This document shows positions 53,763 to 63,774 of a stretch of 64,000 bases of DNA, piece after piece. The position numbers were made by a program, and so were the translations under genes. The notes beneath the pieces are model-generated. The model saw only the letters and a list, made by a program, of their open reading frames with translations, had not been told where the DNA came from and did no database searches. The DNA is from Candidatus Electrothrix communis (lineage in GTDB: Bacteria; Desulfobacterota; Desulfobulbia; Desulfobulbales; Desulfobulbaceae). The stretch lies in NCBI GenBank assembly GCA_030644725.1, contig CP130629.1, forward strand, positions 496,001 through 560,000, written 5' to 3'. Position 1 is the first letter of the stretch, and each line of letters begins with the position of its first letter.

Positions 53763-53869
53763 ATTTTTCCTCTAAAAAATATTTCATTGCTAAGCTGTGG
53801 GTCTGATACCCCGCTGCTTGCGGTGTAACAGCAAAACAACTTTTTACACTTTTTACACTTTTTATATAT

Positions 53870-53891
53870 ACTCCGCCCCTTGGGGCGGGGT
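53870..53891. terminator. GC-rich hairpin downstream of MFS gene
   Basis: CCGCCCC-TT-GGGGCGG, flanked by further pairing bases, lies 14 nt past the stop of the minus-strand transporter. On that strand it is followed by AT-rich but not T-only sequence, so termination strength is unclear. Confidence 0.5.
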
Positions 53892-53904
53892 CGTTAATTG
53901 TTCA

Positions 53905-55158
53905 TTAAGAGCGGATGTGTTGCGTTGATACGATTAAAACGCCAATCATAAGGACAAGAAGGACCGAAATCGTTCCCAAAACCGGAAAAACAAGAGGGAG
54001 ACCCCAGCCTTGTTCAGTAATTTTAATCAGCTTTACTGATAAGGCTCCTACGCCGAATGTAAGAATAAACTTCATGCCGTATGCAGAGCTGCGCATCCAG
54101 GCAGGAGTCAATTTGGCTACCAAGGTGTTTTCCAAGGGCTGCATCCCGAGCAAGAAAAAAGAATGCAGGGCTGCCAGCAGAATCAAGGGCATATCAGTTG
54201 CCGTTCCGATCAAAAAGGCAAAGGGTATGGTTATCAGGTGAAATCCCAGATAACTGTGCCTGAGATCAAAGCGTTCGCCGAACCTACCGCCTATATACTG
54301 GCCGTACATCCCGACCAGATAGAGAATGCCGATGGTCATTGTGGCGACCACATTACCCGATATTGTGCTGTCCTGAAACAGGTTATTCACAGCCATGACC
54401 ACTACCGGAAGATTGCGTTCGAATAAGGCAGGCAGGGTGACAGTTGCTCCTCGATAAATCACTCCTCCCAGCATCATACAAGTGAGGAGAACAAGAAAGC
54501 CTTTCCATGCTGTAAATTTCTCTTTCTCTCCTTCCCGCTCTCGGAGTGATGGCGTGGAGTTTTGCTGTTCATCTGTTTGTTGCCTACTTGTTTGCGCATC
54601 TGCTGTTGCCCTGTTTGTGAGCAAAAGAAAAAATATTCCTGCGATATTCATCAGCCCTAAGCAGAGATACACTGCCTGAACCCCGAACAACCAGTTGATC
54701 AGTCCTGCTAACAGAGGCCCCATAGCAAGGCCGAGGCTACCGAAGATCCCGTTGATTGCCATGGCAGAAGCTGTACGGCGGGGAATACTCGTTGCTATCC
54801 AACCGAGGCCAGCCGGATGATATATTCCAGAAAAAAACCCAATGCCGACTAGGGCGAGTTGAAAGGCTGAGGGATTGTCGGAAAAGGTGGCAGCGGCGAG
54901 CCCGGAACAGCCCCCACCAAGATAAAAGAGCGCCAATAATGGCCTGGGGCCGAATTTATCGGCCAGCATTCCCCAAGGAAGAGCGGTTATCCCAAACAAG
55001 AGGTACATCCAGAACCCAAGATCAAGCGTAGCGGCAAGATCAATCCCGAAATGTTGCGAGAGGGGGAGAGCAAGAGCCGGAAAAACCAGCATATTAAAAT
55101 GGCTGAGGAAATGACCGTAACCGGTGGTGCTCAAAATGGCGCGTTCCTGCGTATTCAT
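53905..55158 (-). CDS. MFS transporter, fosmidomycin-resistance-like
   Basis: The 417-residue inner-membrane protein has twelve hydrophobic segments in two halves split by a charged loop (about 195-215). The N-terminal half has GYGHFLSHFNMLVFPALALPL, the MFS loop MLADKFGPRPLLALF and FFSGIYHPAGLGWIA, which match the Fsr-like subgroup. The substrate is unknown. It ends the unit that begins with the lytic transglycosylase gene 17 nt upstream. Confidence 0.85.
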   Translation of the reverse strand: MNTQERAILSTTGYGHFLSHFNMLVFPALALPLSQHFGIDLAATLDLGFWMYLLFGITALPWGMLADKFGPRPLLALFYLGGGCSGLAAATFSDNPSAFQLALVGIGFFSGIYHPAGLGWIATSIPRRTASAMAINGIFGSLGLAMGPLLAGLINWLFGVQAVYLCLGLMNIAGIFFLLLTNRATADAQTSRQQTDEQQNSTPSLREREGEKEKFTAWKGFLVLLTCMMLGGVIYRGATVTLPALFERNLPVVVMAVNNLFQDSTISGNVVATMTIGILYLVGMYGQYIGGRFGERFDLRHSYLGFHLITIPFAFLIGTATDMPLILLAALHSFFLLGMQPLENTLVAKLTPAWMRSSAYGMKFILTFGVGALSVKLIKITEQGWGLPLVFPVLGTISVLLVLMIGVLIVSTQHIRS

Positions 55159-55175
55159 GTAAAATTATCTGCTGC

Positions 55176-56747
55176 CTACTCCTGTTCTTCGTTTTCAGGT
55201 CGATCAAGGAAATATTCGTATGCTTTGAAATATTTGTATATATTGCGAACATACTGAGCAATATTTTTATTCTCCTCTAGGTGTATAGCTGTTTCCACAT
55301 GGTTAAACCAGATGTCTGGATTATAACCGGCTAAGGCGGCCTTTTTTCTCGCTGCCATGACCTGTTGCGGGCTGGACTTGTAGGCCGCAATTGCCATCAG
55401 GTTTCGATTCAGCTCACTCAACCTCGGGGAGGAAAAATAATGGTCAGCTAAGAAACGGAGATAGCGGGCAGCCGTCTGGATATTATGCTCCGGTTTTTGG
55501 ATTTGCTGTGGGTCTGCCTGTAATCCTTCCTGAAGGACAACAGCTGGGTTGATTCCCATCAACCCCACCTTACCGTTCTCGCCGAGTCGGGACGGATCAA
55601 GCTGTGATTCCTGATAGGCAAGAGCTGCTAATAAGAGAGATGGAACGGTGTATTTTTCACCATATTTTTCAAAGAATGCAGCCTTGCTGTGATATCGTTC
55701 CAGGGCAGGCAGGGCCAAGCTGTTTTTGAGAAAACCATCCTTGTTCCGATAATACTCCGTTAAGCTGAGATGTCCATCCTGGGGAAGATAGCTGTTCTTT
55801 TTAAAATAGCTTATACTTTCCTGGAGTAAAAAGCTGTCAGACCGGACTGCCCAGGAGATTTCTTTGGCGGTCCGCAGCGCGATTTTATTATGCAGTCGTA
55901 GATTATGAAAAATCGTTGCCCAAAATTCGGCGACATGACTGTCCACCACTGTCATGGGCAACATGCCGGTCGCTGTCATCTCTAAGAGATCTTCGTCTTC
56001 AAGAAAGGTATCAGCGATGTGAAGAGTCACTGATTTTCTTCCGATGGAGGTCAGGGTGTTATTCAATTTTTGCAGACTGGTAGCATAGGGGCTGTCCTCG
56101 CGAACAGTAATTTCCTGGCCGGATAAATTGAAAATGCTTTTAAACTGCGGTGAATTCGGTCCTGTTACCAGAATCTCTTGGTTTTCCGCAGCAACCGGAG
56201 AAATAAAGGTAACGCGTTCCTCCTGTTCAGGCGGCAAGAGCAGGTCAGCGACTGCAATATCTCCTTTGCCTGCCAAAAGGTCTTCAACCAGACGTTCTTT
56301 GGGGGTTGGCAAGAAAATAATCTCCATTTTTTTGTCCCCGAGCACCACCTGGTCATTAAGGAATTGTTCATAGCGTCTGAGTATTTTGGAGCTCAGGCCC
56401 AACGCCTGATCATTTGCCTGAAAGAAAAAGGTTCGTGAAAAGGGGAGCAGCACCCGGAGTTGCCCGCGCTTCAACATGCTGTCAAGATCGCCGAGCCTGG
56501 TCTCGCGCTGGCGGGGCGGAACATGGACGTCTGTAAAGAGTTCTGTTTGGATTGCTTTGGCCTCTTTGTGTTCGCTCTGGACTCTCTCCGTCTGCTCGCC
56601 CTGCTCATTCTGTTCAGCTATTTCGAGTGCCCCCTTGCTGCCGCCGCGATCAAGGGCGGAGAGGAACAGCACAACCAGAACAAAACCGAGCACAGCGAGT
56701 TCTAAATGTATAACCAGTTTGTTGATACTCATCTGTCTGGACTTCAT
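55176..56747 (-). CDS. MltF-like lytic transglycosylase
   Basis: The 523-residue protein has an N-terminal membrane anchor (11-30), a low-complexity Glu/Gln linker, a periplasmic solute-binding-like domain (SBP_bac_3, about 90-315: QLRVLLPFSRTFFF, DIAVADLLLPPEQEERVTF) and an SLT domain (about 350-500). Catalytic Glu380 is in ALAYQESQLDP, followed by GLMGINP in place of the usual GLMQLTP-like sequence. This order is that of MltF, which cuts peptidoglycan glycan strands. A multi-heme or amidase partner is not visible. The binding domain may sense muropeptides (family knowledge). Confidence 0.88.
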   Translation of the reverse strand: MKSRQMSINKLVIHLELAVLGFVLVVLFLSALDRGGSKGALEIAEQNEQGEQTERVQSEHKEAKAIQTELFTDVHVPPRQRETRLGDLDSMLKRGQLRVLLPFSRTFFFQANDQALGLSSKILRRYEQFLNDQVVLGDKKMEIIFLPTPKERLVEDLLAGKGDIAVADLLLPPEQEERVTFISPVAAENQEILVTGPNSPQFKSIFNLSGQEITVREDSPYATSLQKLNNTLTSIGRKSVTLHIADTFLEDEDLLEMTATGMLPMTVVDSHVAEFWATIFHNLRLHNKIALRTAKEISWAVRSDSFLLQESISYFKKNSYLPQDGHLSLTEYYRNKDGFLKNSLALPALERYHSKAAFFEKYGEKYTVPSLLLAALAYQESQLDPSRLGENGKVGLMGINPAVVLQEGLQADPQQIQKPEHNIQTAARYLRFLADHYFSSPRLSELNRNLMAIAAYKSSPQQVMAARKKAALAGYNPDIWFNHVETAIHLEENKNIAQYVRNIYKYFKAYEYFLDRPENEEQE

Positions 56748-56865
56748 AATGTTTTTCTCCGAGAGTTTCTGCTTTTCTTATTCATGGGTTGCTGGAAATA
56801 TTCTCAAATATTCTCTTTGCCGCGAGAGGCCACGTTAGAAATGAGCAAATCAGTAAAACATTGAA

Positions 56866-58197
56866 TTAGTGAAGGCCGTACAGGTGCGGAAAGAGCATAA
56901 TCGAGAGTAAAACCATAACCTGAAGAAGAATAAAGGGCAGAACTCCCTTGTAAATATCAAGGGTCCGTACTTCCGGAGGACACACGCCTTTCAAATAGAA
57001 CAGCGAAAAACCGAACGGCGGGGTTAAAAATGAAGTTTGCAGATTCATAGCGATCAAAAGAGCAAACCACATTTTATCAATGCCCACTGTTTCAGCAACC
57101 GGAAGAAGGATAGGAACGACAATATAGGATATTTCTATAAAATCAATAAAAAAACCAAGAAACATAATTGCTGCCATAGAGAGCAATAAAAAACACCATT
57201 TTTCACCGGGTAAATTGATTAATAATTCTTCGACCAGCATGTCGGCCCCGGTAGAGACAAAGACCATAGAAAAGGCTGTTGCTCCGATAAGAACAGCAAA
57301 AACCATGGCTGTGATTCTGACTGTTTCGCGACAGGAATCCAGCAGGATCTGCCAACGCAGTTTTCTGTACATTGCCGCCAACAGCATGGCTCCCAGGGCA
57401 CCCACTGAAGCGGACTCGGTTGGCGTGGCAACACCGGCAAAGATGGAACCCAGCACCAGAATGATCAGGGCCAGGGGAGGCAGGATGGCAATCAATGCCT
57501 GTTGCCACGAAATTCTATTCTTCTCAGCAGGAAGATGGAGAATCGGGGCAAGATCGGGCTTCAGGGAGCTGAGAAGGAGGATATAGGCAATATAGCTTGC
57601 CACCAGGACCAGCCCCGGCTTGAGGGCCGCATGAAAGAGATCTCCCACAGGGAGTTGGAACACATCGCCGAGAATAATCAGGACAATGGAAGGAGGAATA
57701 ATTTGGCCAAGGGTCCCGGAAGCGCAAATAGTGCCGGTAGCCAAAGACTTGTTATAGCCGTGTTTGAGCATCACTGGCAGAGAGATCACCCCCATAGCGA
57801 CCACAGATGCTCCCACCACTCCGGTGGATGCGGCCAATAAGGTGCCGACAAGGACCGTGGAGACGGCCAGCCCGCCTCGCACCCTACCGAAGAGGAGGCC
57901 CATAGACTCAAGGAGCCGTTCTGCTAATGCTGATTTCTGAAGAATAATTCCCATCAGAATAAACAGCGGAACGGCCATGAGAATGGTATTGGTCATTATG
58001 GAGTAGATCCGAAAGGGCATCATAGAAAACATGAGAAAAAAATCTTCCATGATGTCGAGGAGGGCTGGATCCGGCTGAAGCTCAGCAACTGCCCCGATGA
58101 AACCAAAGAACATTGCTGCGGCCCCGAAAGAAAATGCCACCGGATAGCCAAGAAGCAGAAGCAGTAGGGCGGCAAAGAACATGATGATGCCGATCAT
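56866..58197 (-). CDS. dctM: TRAP transporter large permease (DctM)
   Basis: The 443-residue membrane protein has about twelve helices and typical DctM segments: PLFILMGIILQKSALAERLL, GTLLAASTGVVGASVVAMGVISLP, ASGTLGQIIPPSIVLII, GVATPTESASVGALGAML and NLQTSFLTPPFGFSLFYLKG. With DctQ it imports an organic acid or similar solute using an ion gradient. It overlaps dctQ by 4 nt. Confidence 0.94.
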   Translation of the reverse strand: MIGIIMFFAALLLLLLGYPVAFSFGAAAMFFGFIGAVAELQPDPALLDIMEDFFLMFSMMPFRIYSIMTNTILMAVPLFILMGIILQKSALAERLLESMGLLFGRVRGGLAVSTVLVGTLLAASTGVVGASVVAMGVISLPVMLKHGYNKSLATGTICASGTLGQIIPPSIVLIILGDVFQLPVGDLFHAALKPGLVLVASYIAYILLLSSLKPDLAPILHLPAEKNRISWQQALIAILPPLALIILVLGSIFAGVATPTESASVGALGAMLLAAMYRKLRWQILLDSCRETVRITAMVFAVLIGATAFSMVFVSTGADMLVEELLINLPGEKWCFLLLSMAAIMFLGFFIDFIEISYIVVPILLPVAETVGIDKMWFALLIAMNLQTSFLTPPFGFSLFYLKGVCPPEVRTLDIYKGVLPFILLQVMVLLSIMLFPHLYGLH

Positions 58198-58727
58198 CTA
58201 CCTACCTCTTGCATGTCGGCCTCTTGTGTGCCTGCCTTTTGAAATCTTCGGATATTACGAAGAATATACCCAATTGCGGAGAAGAGCAGGAAACTGAAGG
58301 ACAAAGGAATCATTCCTTTGATCAGCCAACGATAAGGGAGCCCGCCGGGATCTTCGGAGATTTCTCCGATCAGCCAGGAATCATGAACAAAGGTGAAAGA
58401 ACCTGCTGTAATGAGCAGGGCCAAAGGGAGAAGAAAGAAAAACGTGCCGAATATATTGATAACTGCTTTTGCGCGGTCACTGAAGCGCTCAAAGAGAAAG
58501 TCAACCCGTACATGGGCCTCCGCCTTCAGGCTGACGCCCATGCCGACTAAGATAATAATTGCAAAAAAATGCCACTCCATCTCCTGCATGGCCACAGAGG
58601 AATTATGAAAAAAATAACGCATTATGACGTCAAACGAGACGTTCAAAACCATGAGCAGGAGGAGGAGGGACAGTGCCCCTTCTACAAGATTGATAGTTTT
58701 TTCAATAAACTTTTCTAGAGCACCCAT
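58194..58727 (-). CDS. dctQ: TRAP transporter small permease (DctQ)
   Basis: The 177-residue protein has four membrane helices and the DctQ pattern FDVIMRYFFHNSSVAMQEMEWHFFAIIILVGMGVSLKAEAHVRVDFLFERFS. The C-terminal 20 residues contain a Glu/Gln repeat (GTQEADMQEV). The binding protein usually joined to it is absent here; a DctP gene occurs 3.8 kb away on the other strand. Confidence 0.93.
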   Translation of the reverse strand: MGALEKFIEKTINLVEGALSLLLLLMVLNVSFDVIMRYFFHNSSVAMQEMEWHFFAIIILVGMGVSLKAEAHVRVDFLFERFSDRAKAVINIFGTFFFLLPLALLITAGSFTFVHDSWLIGEISEDPGGLPYRWLIKGMIPLSFSFLLFSAIGYILRNIRRFQKAGTQEADMQEVGR

Positions 58728-58776
58728 ACTTCACACTTCTCCGTGTACATCTCCATGCATTTCTTTCTGTACCTCT

Positions 58777-58806
58777 CGATAAGCCAGCTTACTAGCTGGC
58801 TTATCG
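58777..58806 (-). promoter_or_regulatory. Perfect 13-bp stem-loop in the dctQM leader
   Basis: CGATAAGCCAGCT and AGCTGGCTTATCG pair without mismatch around TACT, 50 nt upstream of dctQ. No T-run follows on either strand, so it is more likely an operator palindrome or an RNA stability element than a terminator. Confidence 0.6.
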
Positions 58807-59053
58807 AACACCTCTCTTTTGGGAAAGGCCCTACTGATGCCTGCTATTTGAGCATACTTTCCTATGAAGTTCAAGTTATGCATGTCTTCTTCTCTCCAGA
58901 GTCTGTCGCTGCTGGCATGTCAGGTAAGTGTAGCTCTGCGTAGTCAGAGTTTATAGATTCATTTATTCATTATTGTGTATTATTATTAAATTGATACACC
59001 TGTTTTCTCTTTGGTTTGTCCGGTGTTTTTCCTGTTTAGTTTCTATTCAGCTA

Positions 59054-59082
59054 TTGACTGACCGGCAAACAATTCATATAGT
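59054..59082 (+). promoter_or_regulatory. Sigma-70 promoter upstream of ftsH
   Basis: TTGACT (59054-59059) and TATAGT (59077-59082) are 17 nt apart, leaving a leader of about 300 nt before ftsH. No heat-shock sigma-32 sequence was recognised. Confidence 0.55.
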
Positions 59083-59391
59083 ATGTTCTTCAATATACAA
59101 GTTAATCCAATTCGTATTCTGTAAATCCATTTTATACCCTTATCCTACCGTTTTTTTGTATGTGTTGTTTTGGTGAAGATTTTTTGCGGTATCTTTTGTT
59201 CTGCAAAATGCCATATTGTGTGGTAGTGATTTAAGCTGACCTTGTGCTGTACTGAAGCTGTACTGAAAATGAAAGAGAGATATTGGATTATACTGCGCAT
59301 TCAATCAATCTGAAAAAAGACAATTACTTGGTCTGCATGAACCTAGAGACTTTTCAAGCAGTAACTTACTAACTCCTCACGTAATATAGGA

Positions 59392-61278
59392 ATGAATACT
59401 TATAAGAATCTGAGCATGTGGCTCGTGATCGGTCTGACAGCAATCCTTCTGGTGAATCTTTTTAATCAGAAGACCGAGTCACGTCTTCCTATGACATATA
59501 GTCAGTTTTGGACCAACGTTGAAACCGGAGCGATACGGAAAGTGACTATTCAGGGGGGAAAGGTCTTGGGATTTGCATCTGATGGGCAACCTTTTTCCAC
59601 AGTGACCCCGAATGATACTGAACTCATACCCATGTTGCGCGAATCAGGGGTTGATATCTTAGTGAAAGAGCCGGATCAGGAATCCTTATGGATGTCTATT
59701 TTTATTTCCTGGTTTCCCATGCTACTTTTGATCGGTGTCTGGGTCTTTTTTATGCGACAGATGCAGATGGGCGGTAACGGCAAAGGCGGAGCTCTCGGTT
59801 TCGGAAGAACACGAGCAAAGTTGCAGGAAGAAGGAGAGGTGAAAATCACCTTCAAGGATGTTGCCGGAATTGATGAAGCCAAAAACGAGCTCGAAGAAAT
59901 TGTTGAGTTTTTGAAAGATCCAGAAAAATTTACTACCCTGGGGGGACGAATTCCCAAGGGCGTGTTACTGGCCGGTTCTCCAGGCACCGGTAAAACCCTG
60001 TTGGCCAGGGCCATTGCCGGAGAGGCTGAGGTGCCGTTTTTTACCATTTCAGGCTCTGATTTTGTCGAGATGTTTGTCGGTGTCGGTGCCTCTAGGGTTC
60101 GGGATTTGTTCACACAGGGTATGAAAAATGCGCCCTGTATCATCTTTATTGATGAGATTGATGCGGTGGGACGGCATCGCGGTGCTGGTCTGGGCGGCGG
60201 TCATGATGAGCGCGAGCAGACTCTGAATCAGTTGTTGGTGGAAATGGATGGTTTTAATGCCAACGACGGGGTTATCATTATCGCGGCCACCAATCGACCT
60301 GATGTTCTGGATCCGGCCCTGCTTCGTCCCGGTCGTTTTGATCGCCAGGTTATTGTGCCAGTTCCTGATATCAAAGGTCGTCAGTTGATCCTGGAGATCT
60401 ACGGGAAAAAGACAAAATTGGCTGATGATGTGGATATGGCGATTATTGCCAGAGGTACGCCAGGCTTTTCCGGTGCTGATCTTGAAAACCTAGTCAACGA
60501 GGCAGCCTTGGTTGCGGCCCGTCAGGGAGCAAAAGAAATCACCCTTGATTTTCTGGAAACGGCCAAGGATAAGATCATTATGGGCGCAGAGCGCAAGTCC
60601 ATGATCATTCCTGAGAAGGAAAAAAAGATCACTGCCTATCACGAGGCCGGACATGCCATTGTGGCTCGTTTGCTGCCGGGAACAGATCCCATTCATAAGG
60701 TGACGATTATTCCACGCGGCAGGGCGCTAGGTTTGACCATGCAGCTGCCTATTAATGAAAAATACACCCATTCTAAGCAGTTTCTCTTGAATAATATCGC
60801 CATTCTGTACGGCGGTTGGGTGGCGGAGAGGGTTGCTTTCGGCGAGATCACTACTGGTGCTGGCAATGATATTGAACGGGCAAGCGAACTGGCCCGCAAG
60901 ATGGTCTGTGAGTGGGGCATGAGCGATGAGCTGGGACCTTTAGCCTACGGTAAAAAGGACGAACAGATTTTCCTTGGTCGAGAAATAACTCAGCACCGTG
61001 ACTACAGCGAGGACACAGCCCGCAAGATTGATGAGGTGGTGAAAAATATTATTCTAGATGCCACCACAGCCACCACGATATTGTTGGAAGAAAATATTGA
61101 TATCTTGAAAGCTGTTGCTGACGAGTTACTGGAAAAAGAAACCATCACTCTTGAAGATATTGATCGCATTATTAAAGAGTTGGAGGGTAAGGCGGAAGCC
61201 GCCGCAACCGCAACCGCTGTTCCTGCGGAAGAGGGAGCAGAGCAGGAAGGTGCGGAAGAAACCGTTGCAAAGGCATAA
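59392..61278 (+). CDS. ftsH: ATP-dependent zinc metalloprotease FtsH
   Basis: FtsH is a membrane-anchored AAA protease that removes misassembled membrane proteins and regulators. The 628-residue protein has two N-terminal helices (7-25, 103-121) around a periplasmic domain, then the AAA module with Walker A GSPGTGKT (195-202; Ser replaces the usual first Pro), pore motif [11 protein letters not shown], Walker [12 protein letters not shown] and the SRH region. The peptidase follows with zinc motif HEAGH (417-421). The C-terminal tail is an Ala/Glu repeat. It is followed by a strong terminator. Confidence 0.97.
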   Translation: MNTYKNLSMWLVIGLTAILLVNLFNQKTESRLPMTYSQFWTNVETGAIRKVTIQGGKVLGFASDGQPFSTVTPNDTELIPMLRESGVDILVKEPDQESLWMSIFISWFPMLLLIGVWVFFMRQMQMGGNGKGGALGFGRTRAKLQEEGEVKITFKDVAGIDEAKNELEEIVEFLKDPEKFTTLGGRIPKGVLLAGSPGTGKTLLARAIAGEAEVPFFTISGSDFVEMFVGVGASRVRDLFTQGMKNAPCIIFIDEIDAVGRHRGAGLGGGHDEREQTLNQLLVEMDGFNANDGVIIIAATNRPDVLDPALLRPGRFDRQVIVPVPDIKGRQLILEIYGKKTKLADDVDMAIIARGTPGFSGADLENLVNEAALVAARQGAKEITLDFLETAKDKIIMGAERKSMIIPEKEKKITAYHEAGHAIVARLLPGTDPIHKVTIIPRGRALGLTMQLPINEKYTHSKQFLLNNIAILYGGWVAERVAFGEITTGAGNDIERASELARKMVCEWGMSDELGPLAYGKKDEQIFLGREITQHRDYSEDTARKIDEVVKNIILDATTATTILLEENIDILKAVADELLEKETITLEDIDRIIKELEGKAEAAATATAVPAEEGAEQEGAEETVAKA

Positions 61279-61347
61279 ACAGCCTCCCCTTAAGCGGTGG
61301 AAGCTGCGTCTTCCCGTACAGTATGTACAGTAAGTAAAGCAATAATG

Positions 61348-61378
61348 AAGGCACAGGATTCTCCTGTGCCTTTTTTTT
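61348..61378 (+). terminator. Rho-independent terminator after ftsH
   Basis: AAGGCACAGGA and TCCTGTGCCTT pair around TTC and are followed by a T-run. It is 70 nt past the ftsH stop. Confidence 0.9.
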
Positions 61379-61575
61379 GTTTTATATGAAAGTACCGGGT
61401 GACTCCTTGGAGTCGCCCGACTCAACTTTCATGTTTTGTTGTCCCTCCCCAGAGGGGAGGGATGGAAGTTATATGAAAGTACCGGTGACTCCTCGCAGTC
61501 ACCTAGCCCAACTTTCATATTTTATTGTTTCGCCCTCAAGGGGCGAGATGGGAGTTTATTATAGAAAAAACTCCT
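61379..61575. repeat. Intergenic repeat family A, two tandem units
   Basis: Two units each start TATATGAAAGTACCGG(G)TGACTCC and contain a GACTCC(T/T)GGAGTC-type palindrome, AACTTTCAT(G/A)TTTT and a closing CCCTCCCC...GGGGAGGG or CGCCCTC...GGGGCG hairpin. They match 16556-16760 over most of their length and lie between the ftsH terminator and folP. Confidence 0.85.
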
Positions 61576-61615
61576 ACCGGAGTGCTTGGTTATGAGAATT
61601 TATGAGGAGAGCGGT

Positions 61616-62422
61616 ATGAATACAACACAGGTTATGGGAATCCTCAATGTAACCCCGGATTCCTTTTCCGACGGTGGGGAATTCACCGGCGAGCAGGCTG
61701 TTACAGAGCAGGTGAAAAAAATGCTTGCCGACGGCGTGGATATAATCGATATCGGCGGCGAATCCACTCGTCCTTTTGCCGAGCCTGTGGCTGAGCAGGA
61801 AGAGCTGGATCGGGTCATTCCGGCGATTCAGGTCGTCCGTACTCTCTCTTCTGCAATTCCCATCTCCATTGACACCACCAAGGCCAAGGTGGCAGCTGCG
61901 GCCCTTGAGCAGGGGGCCACGCTCATTAACGATATCTCAGCCTTGCAGCAGGACCCTGATATGGTCACCGTGGCGCGTGAGAGTCAGGTGCCAATTATTA
62001 TTATGCACATGCAGGGAACACCCGAAAATATGCAGCTTGCTCCCCAATACGAAGATGTTGTTACTGAGATCTGTGCTTTTTTTCGCGAGCGGACCAGCTG
62101 GATGGAGAGCCAAGGGATTGCCAAACAACGTATTATTCTTGATCCCGGCATCGGTTTCGGCAAGACCCTTGCCCATAATCTTGCGATTTTGCGCAATGTT
62201 GGAGCTTTTAAACGACTCGGTTTCCCGGTCCTGATCGGCCATTCCCGCAAGTCCTTTTTGGAAAAGCTGCTCGGTACCCCGGTTGCACAACGGGATTGCC
62301 CCAGCGCGGTCATTTCCGCCCTCTGCGCCCAGCAGGGTGCGGATATCCTGCGGGTGCATGATGTGGCAAAAACTATTGCAGCGGTCCGGCTCGCCGAGGA
62401 ACTCGGTCAAACTTTAGCATAA
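61616..62422 (+). CDS. folP: Dihydropteroate synthase
   Basis: FolP condenses p-aminobenzoate with dihydropterin pyrophosphate in folate synthesis; it is the sulfonamide target. The 268-residue TIM-barrel shows VMGILNVTPDSFSDGG, DIGGESTRPFA, PISIDTTKAKV, LINDISALQQD and the C-terminal GHSRKSFLEKLLG. The start is ATG 61616 with GAGGAG upstream; the longer frame from 61586 has no family support. In many bacteria folP follows ftsH, as here. Confidence 0.95.
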   Translation: MNTTQVMGILNVTPDSFSDGGEFTGEQAVTEQVKKMLADGVDIIDIGGESTRPFAEPVAEQEELDRVIPAIQVVRTLSSAIPISIDTTKAKVAAAALEQGATLINDISALQQDPDMVTVARESQVPIIIMHMQGTPENMQLAPQYEDVVTEICAFFRERTSWMESQGIAKQRIILDPGIGFGKTLAHNLAILRNVGAFKRLGFPVLIGHSRKSFLEKLLGTPVAQRDCPSAVISALCAQQGADILRVHDVAKTIAAVRLAEELGQTLA

Positions 62423-62569
62423 TCAAGCCACTCACAATCCATTGCAGCGATGAACCGGTTATGTAGCGAATGATCAAGTATCCGGCGCAGCTACCCAGAA
62501 TCAAGGCGCATATAACGAGACGACTCCGTGCGCGTCTGGTGGATCAACAGAAAGTAATCAGGAGATTCT

Positions 62570-63646
62570 ATGAAATTCATCGTAAAAACAGCTCTTGCAG
62601 TTGTTCTGCTCAGCGCTTTCTCAAGCCATCCGGCCTTAGCTGCCAAAACCGTGAAATGGAAACTGGCTGAGACCTGGCCCTCAACCCTAACCCCGCTGGC
62701 CTCGCCGCCTGCCCTGGTGGCCAAGATGGTCAAGGAGATGAGCGGCGGAAAATTTATCATCCGGGTGGAAGGCAAGGAAAAACACAAGGCCCCGCTGGCA
62801 GTCCTGGATATGGTCAAGGGTGGACAGTATCAGATGGGCCATAGCGCCTCCTATTACTGGAAAGGCAAGGATGTCAATACGATTTTCTTTACCACTCTTC
62901 CATTTGGTATGACCGCAACGGAACAGTATGCGTGGTTTTATTACGGGGACGGCATGAAATACATGCAGCAGGTCTATGATCGTTTTAAGGTCGATAGCTA
63001 TCCGGGCGGTAATACAGGAGTGCAGATGGGGGGCTGGTTCAAAAAGGAGATCAACTCCTTGGCTGATCTGAAGGGCCTGAAGATGCGGATTCCCGGTCTT
63101 GCCGGTGAGGTTTTTGCCAAGCTGGGTGTCAATGTGACTAACATTCCTGCCGGTGAGCTGTACACCTCCCTGGATCGCGGCGCCATTGATGCCCTGGAAT
63201 GGGTGGGGCCAGGTGTGGATATTAAGATGGGTTTTCATAAGGTGGCTCCATATTATTACACAGGTTGGCATGAGCCTGCCTCGGAGATGCAGTTTCTCAT
63301 TAATAAGCGGGCCTATAAAAAGCTTACGCCGGAGTTTCAGGCCATGCTGCAAACAGCCATGAAGGCGGCTTCCGCTGATATGTATTATGAGAATTTTGCT
63401 GAGAGCGCTGAAGCCTGGGACAAGATGAAGACCGAGTACCCTGATATCAAGATCAAGACCTTTCCTCTGCCTGTCCTCAAGGCCATGAAAAAGGTTACAG
63501 ATGAGGTGCTGGGGAACTATGCAGCTGAGAATCCTCTGTTTAAGGAGATTTTGGCTTCGCAGCGGGCATTTATGAAAAAGGCCCGGAAATGGACGGTTAT
63601 TTCTGATTATAACTACATTAAAACTACTCTGGAGCTGGAGCAGTAG
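62570..63646 (+). CDS. dctP: TRAP transporter solute-binding protein (DctP)
   Basis: The 358-residue periplasmic protein has a signal peptide (FIVKTALAVVLLSAFSSHPALA) and the DctP fold: VKWKLAETWPSTLTPL, MVKEMSGGKFIIRVEG, the signature LADLKGLKMRIPGLAGEVFAKLGVNVTNIPAGELYTSLDRGAIDALEWVGP, and a conserved Arg (RIPG) that normally binds a carboxylate. It probably works with the DctQM permeases on the opposite strand at 56.9-58.7 kb. GAGATTCT lies before the ATG. Confidence 0.93.
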   Translation: MKFIVKTALAVVLLSAFSSHPALAAKTVKWKLAETWPSTLTPLASPPALVAKMVKEMSGGKFIIRVEGKEKHKAPLAVLDMVKGGQYQMGHSASYYWKGKDVNTIFFTTLPFGMTATEQYAWFYYGDGMKYMQQVYDRFKVDSYPGGNTGVQMGGWFKKEINSLADLKGLKMRIPGLAGEVFAKLGVNVTNIPAGELYTSLDRGAIDALEWVGPGVDIKMGFHKVAPYYYTGWHEPASEMQFLINKRAYKKLTPEFQAMLQTAMKAASADMYYENFAESAEAWDKMKTEYPDIKIKTFPLPVLKAMKKVTDEVLGNYAAENPLFKEILASQRAFMKKARKWTVISDYNYIKTTLELEQ

Positions 63647-63670
63647 GTTCACGGTTCTGCATTCTTCCTC

Positions 63671-63707
63671 AAAAAAAAGGCCGCACAGGAAAATTTCCTG
63701 TGCGGCC
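63671..63707 (-). terminator. Terminator between convergent genes
   Basis: GGCCGCACAGGA and TCCTGTGCGGCC pair perfectly. Read on the minus strand the stem is followed by eight T, so it ends the partial minus-strand gene; it may also protect the dctP message. Confidence 0.85.
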
Positions 63708-63774
63708 TAGCGGACAATCAAACGTCCGGTTTTTTGTTTTACGGTGTAGCTACATACTCACTCACTAGTTCTTC

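Larger units (their letters stand above)
58728..59391. other. Divergent 664-nt intergenic region between dctQ and ftsH
   Basis: No convincing gene. It holds a perfect 13-bp hairpin near dctQ and a good sigma-70 promoter facing ftsH (both listed separately). The last 130 nt contain a repeated GCTGTACTGAA motif (about 59243-59268). AT-rich otherwise. Confidence 0.6.

Noticed and set aside
58743-59176. Two short open frames between dctQ and ftsH
   Set aside because: They cross a perfect hairpin or the ftsH promoter and show no ribosome site or protein-like composition.
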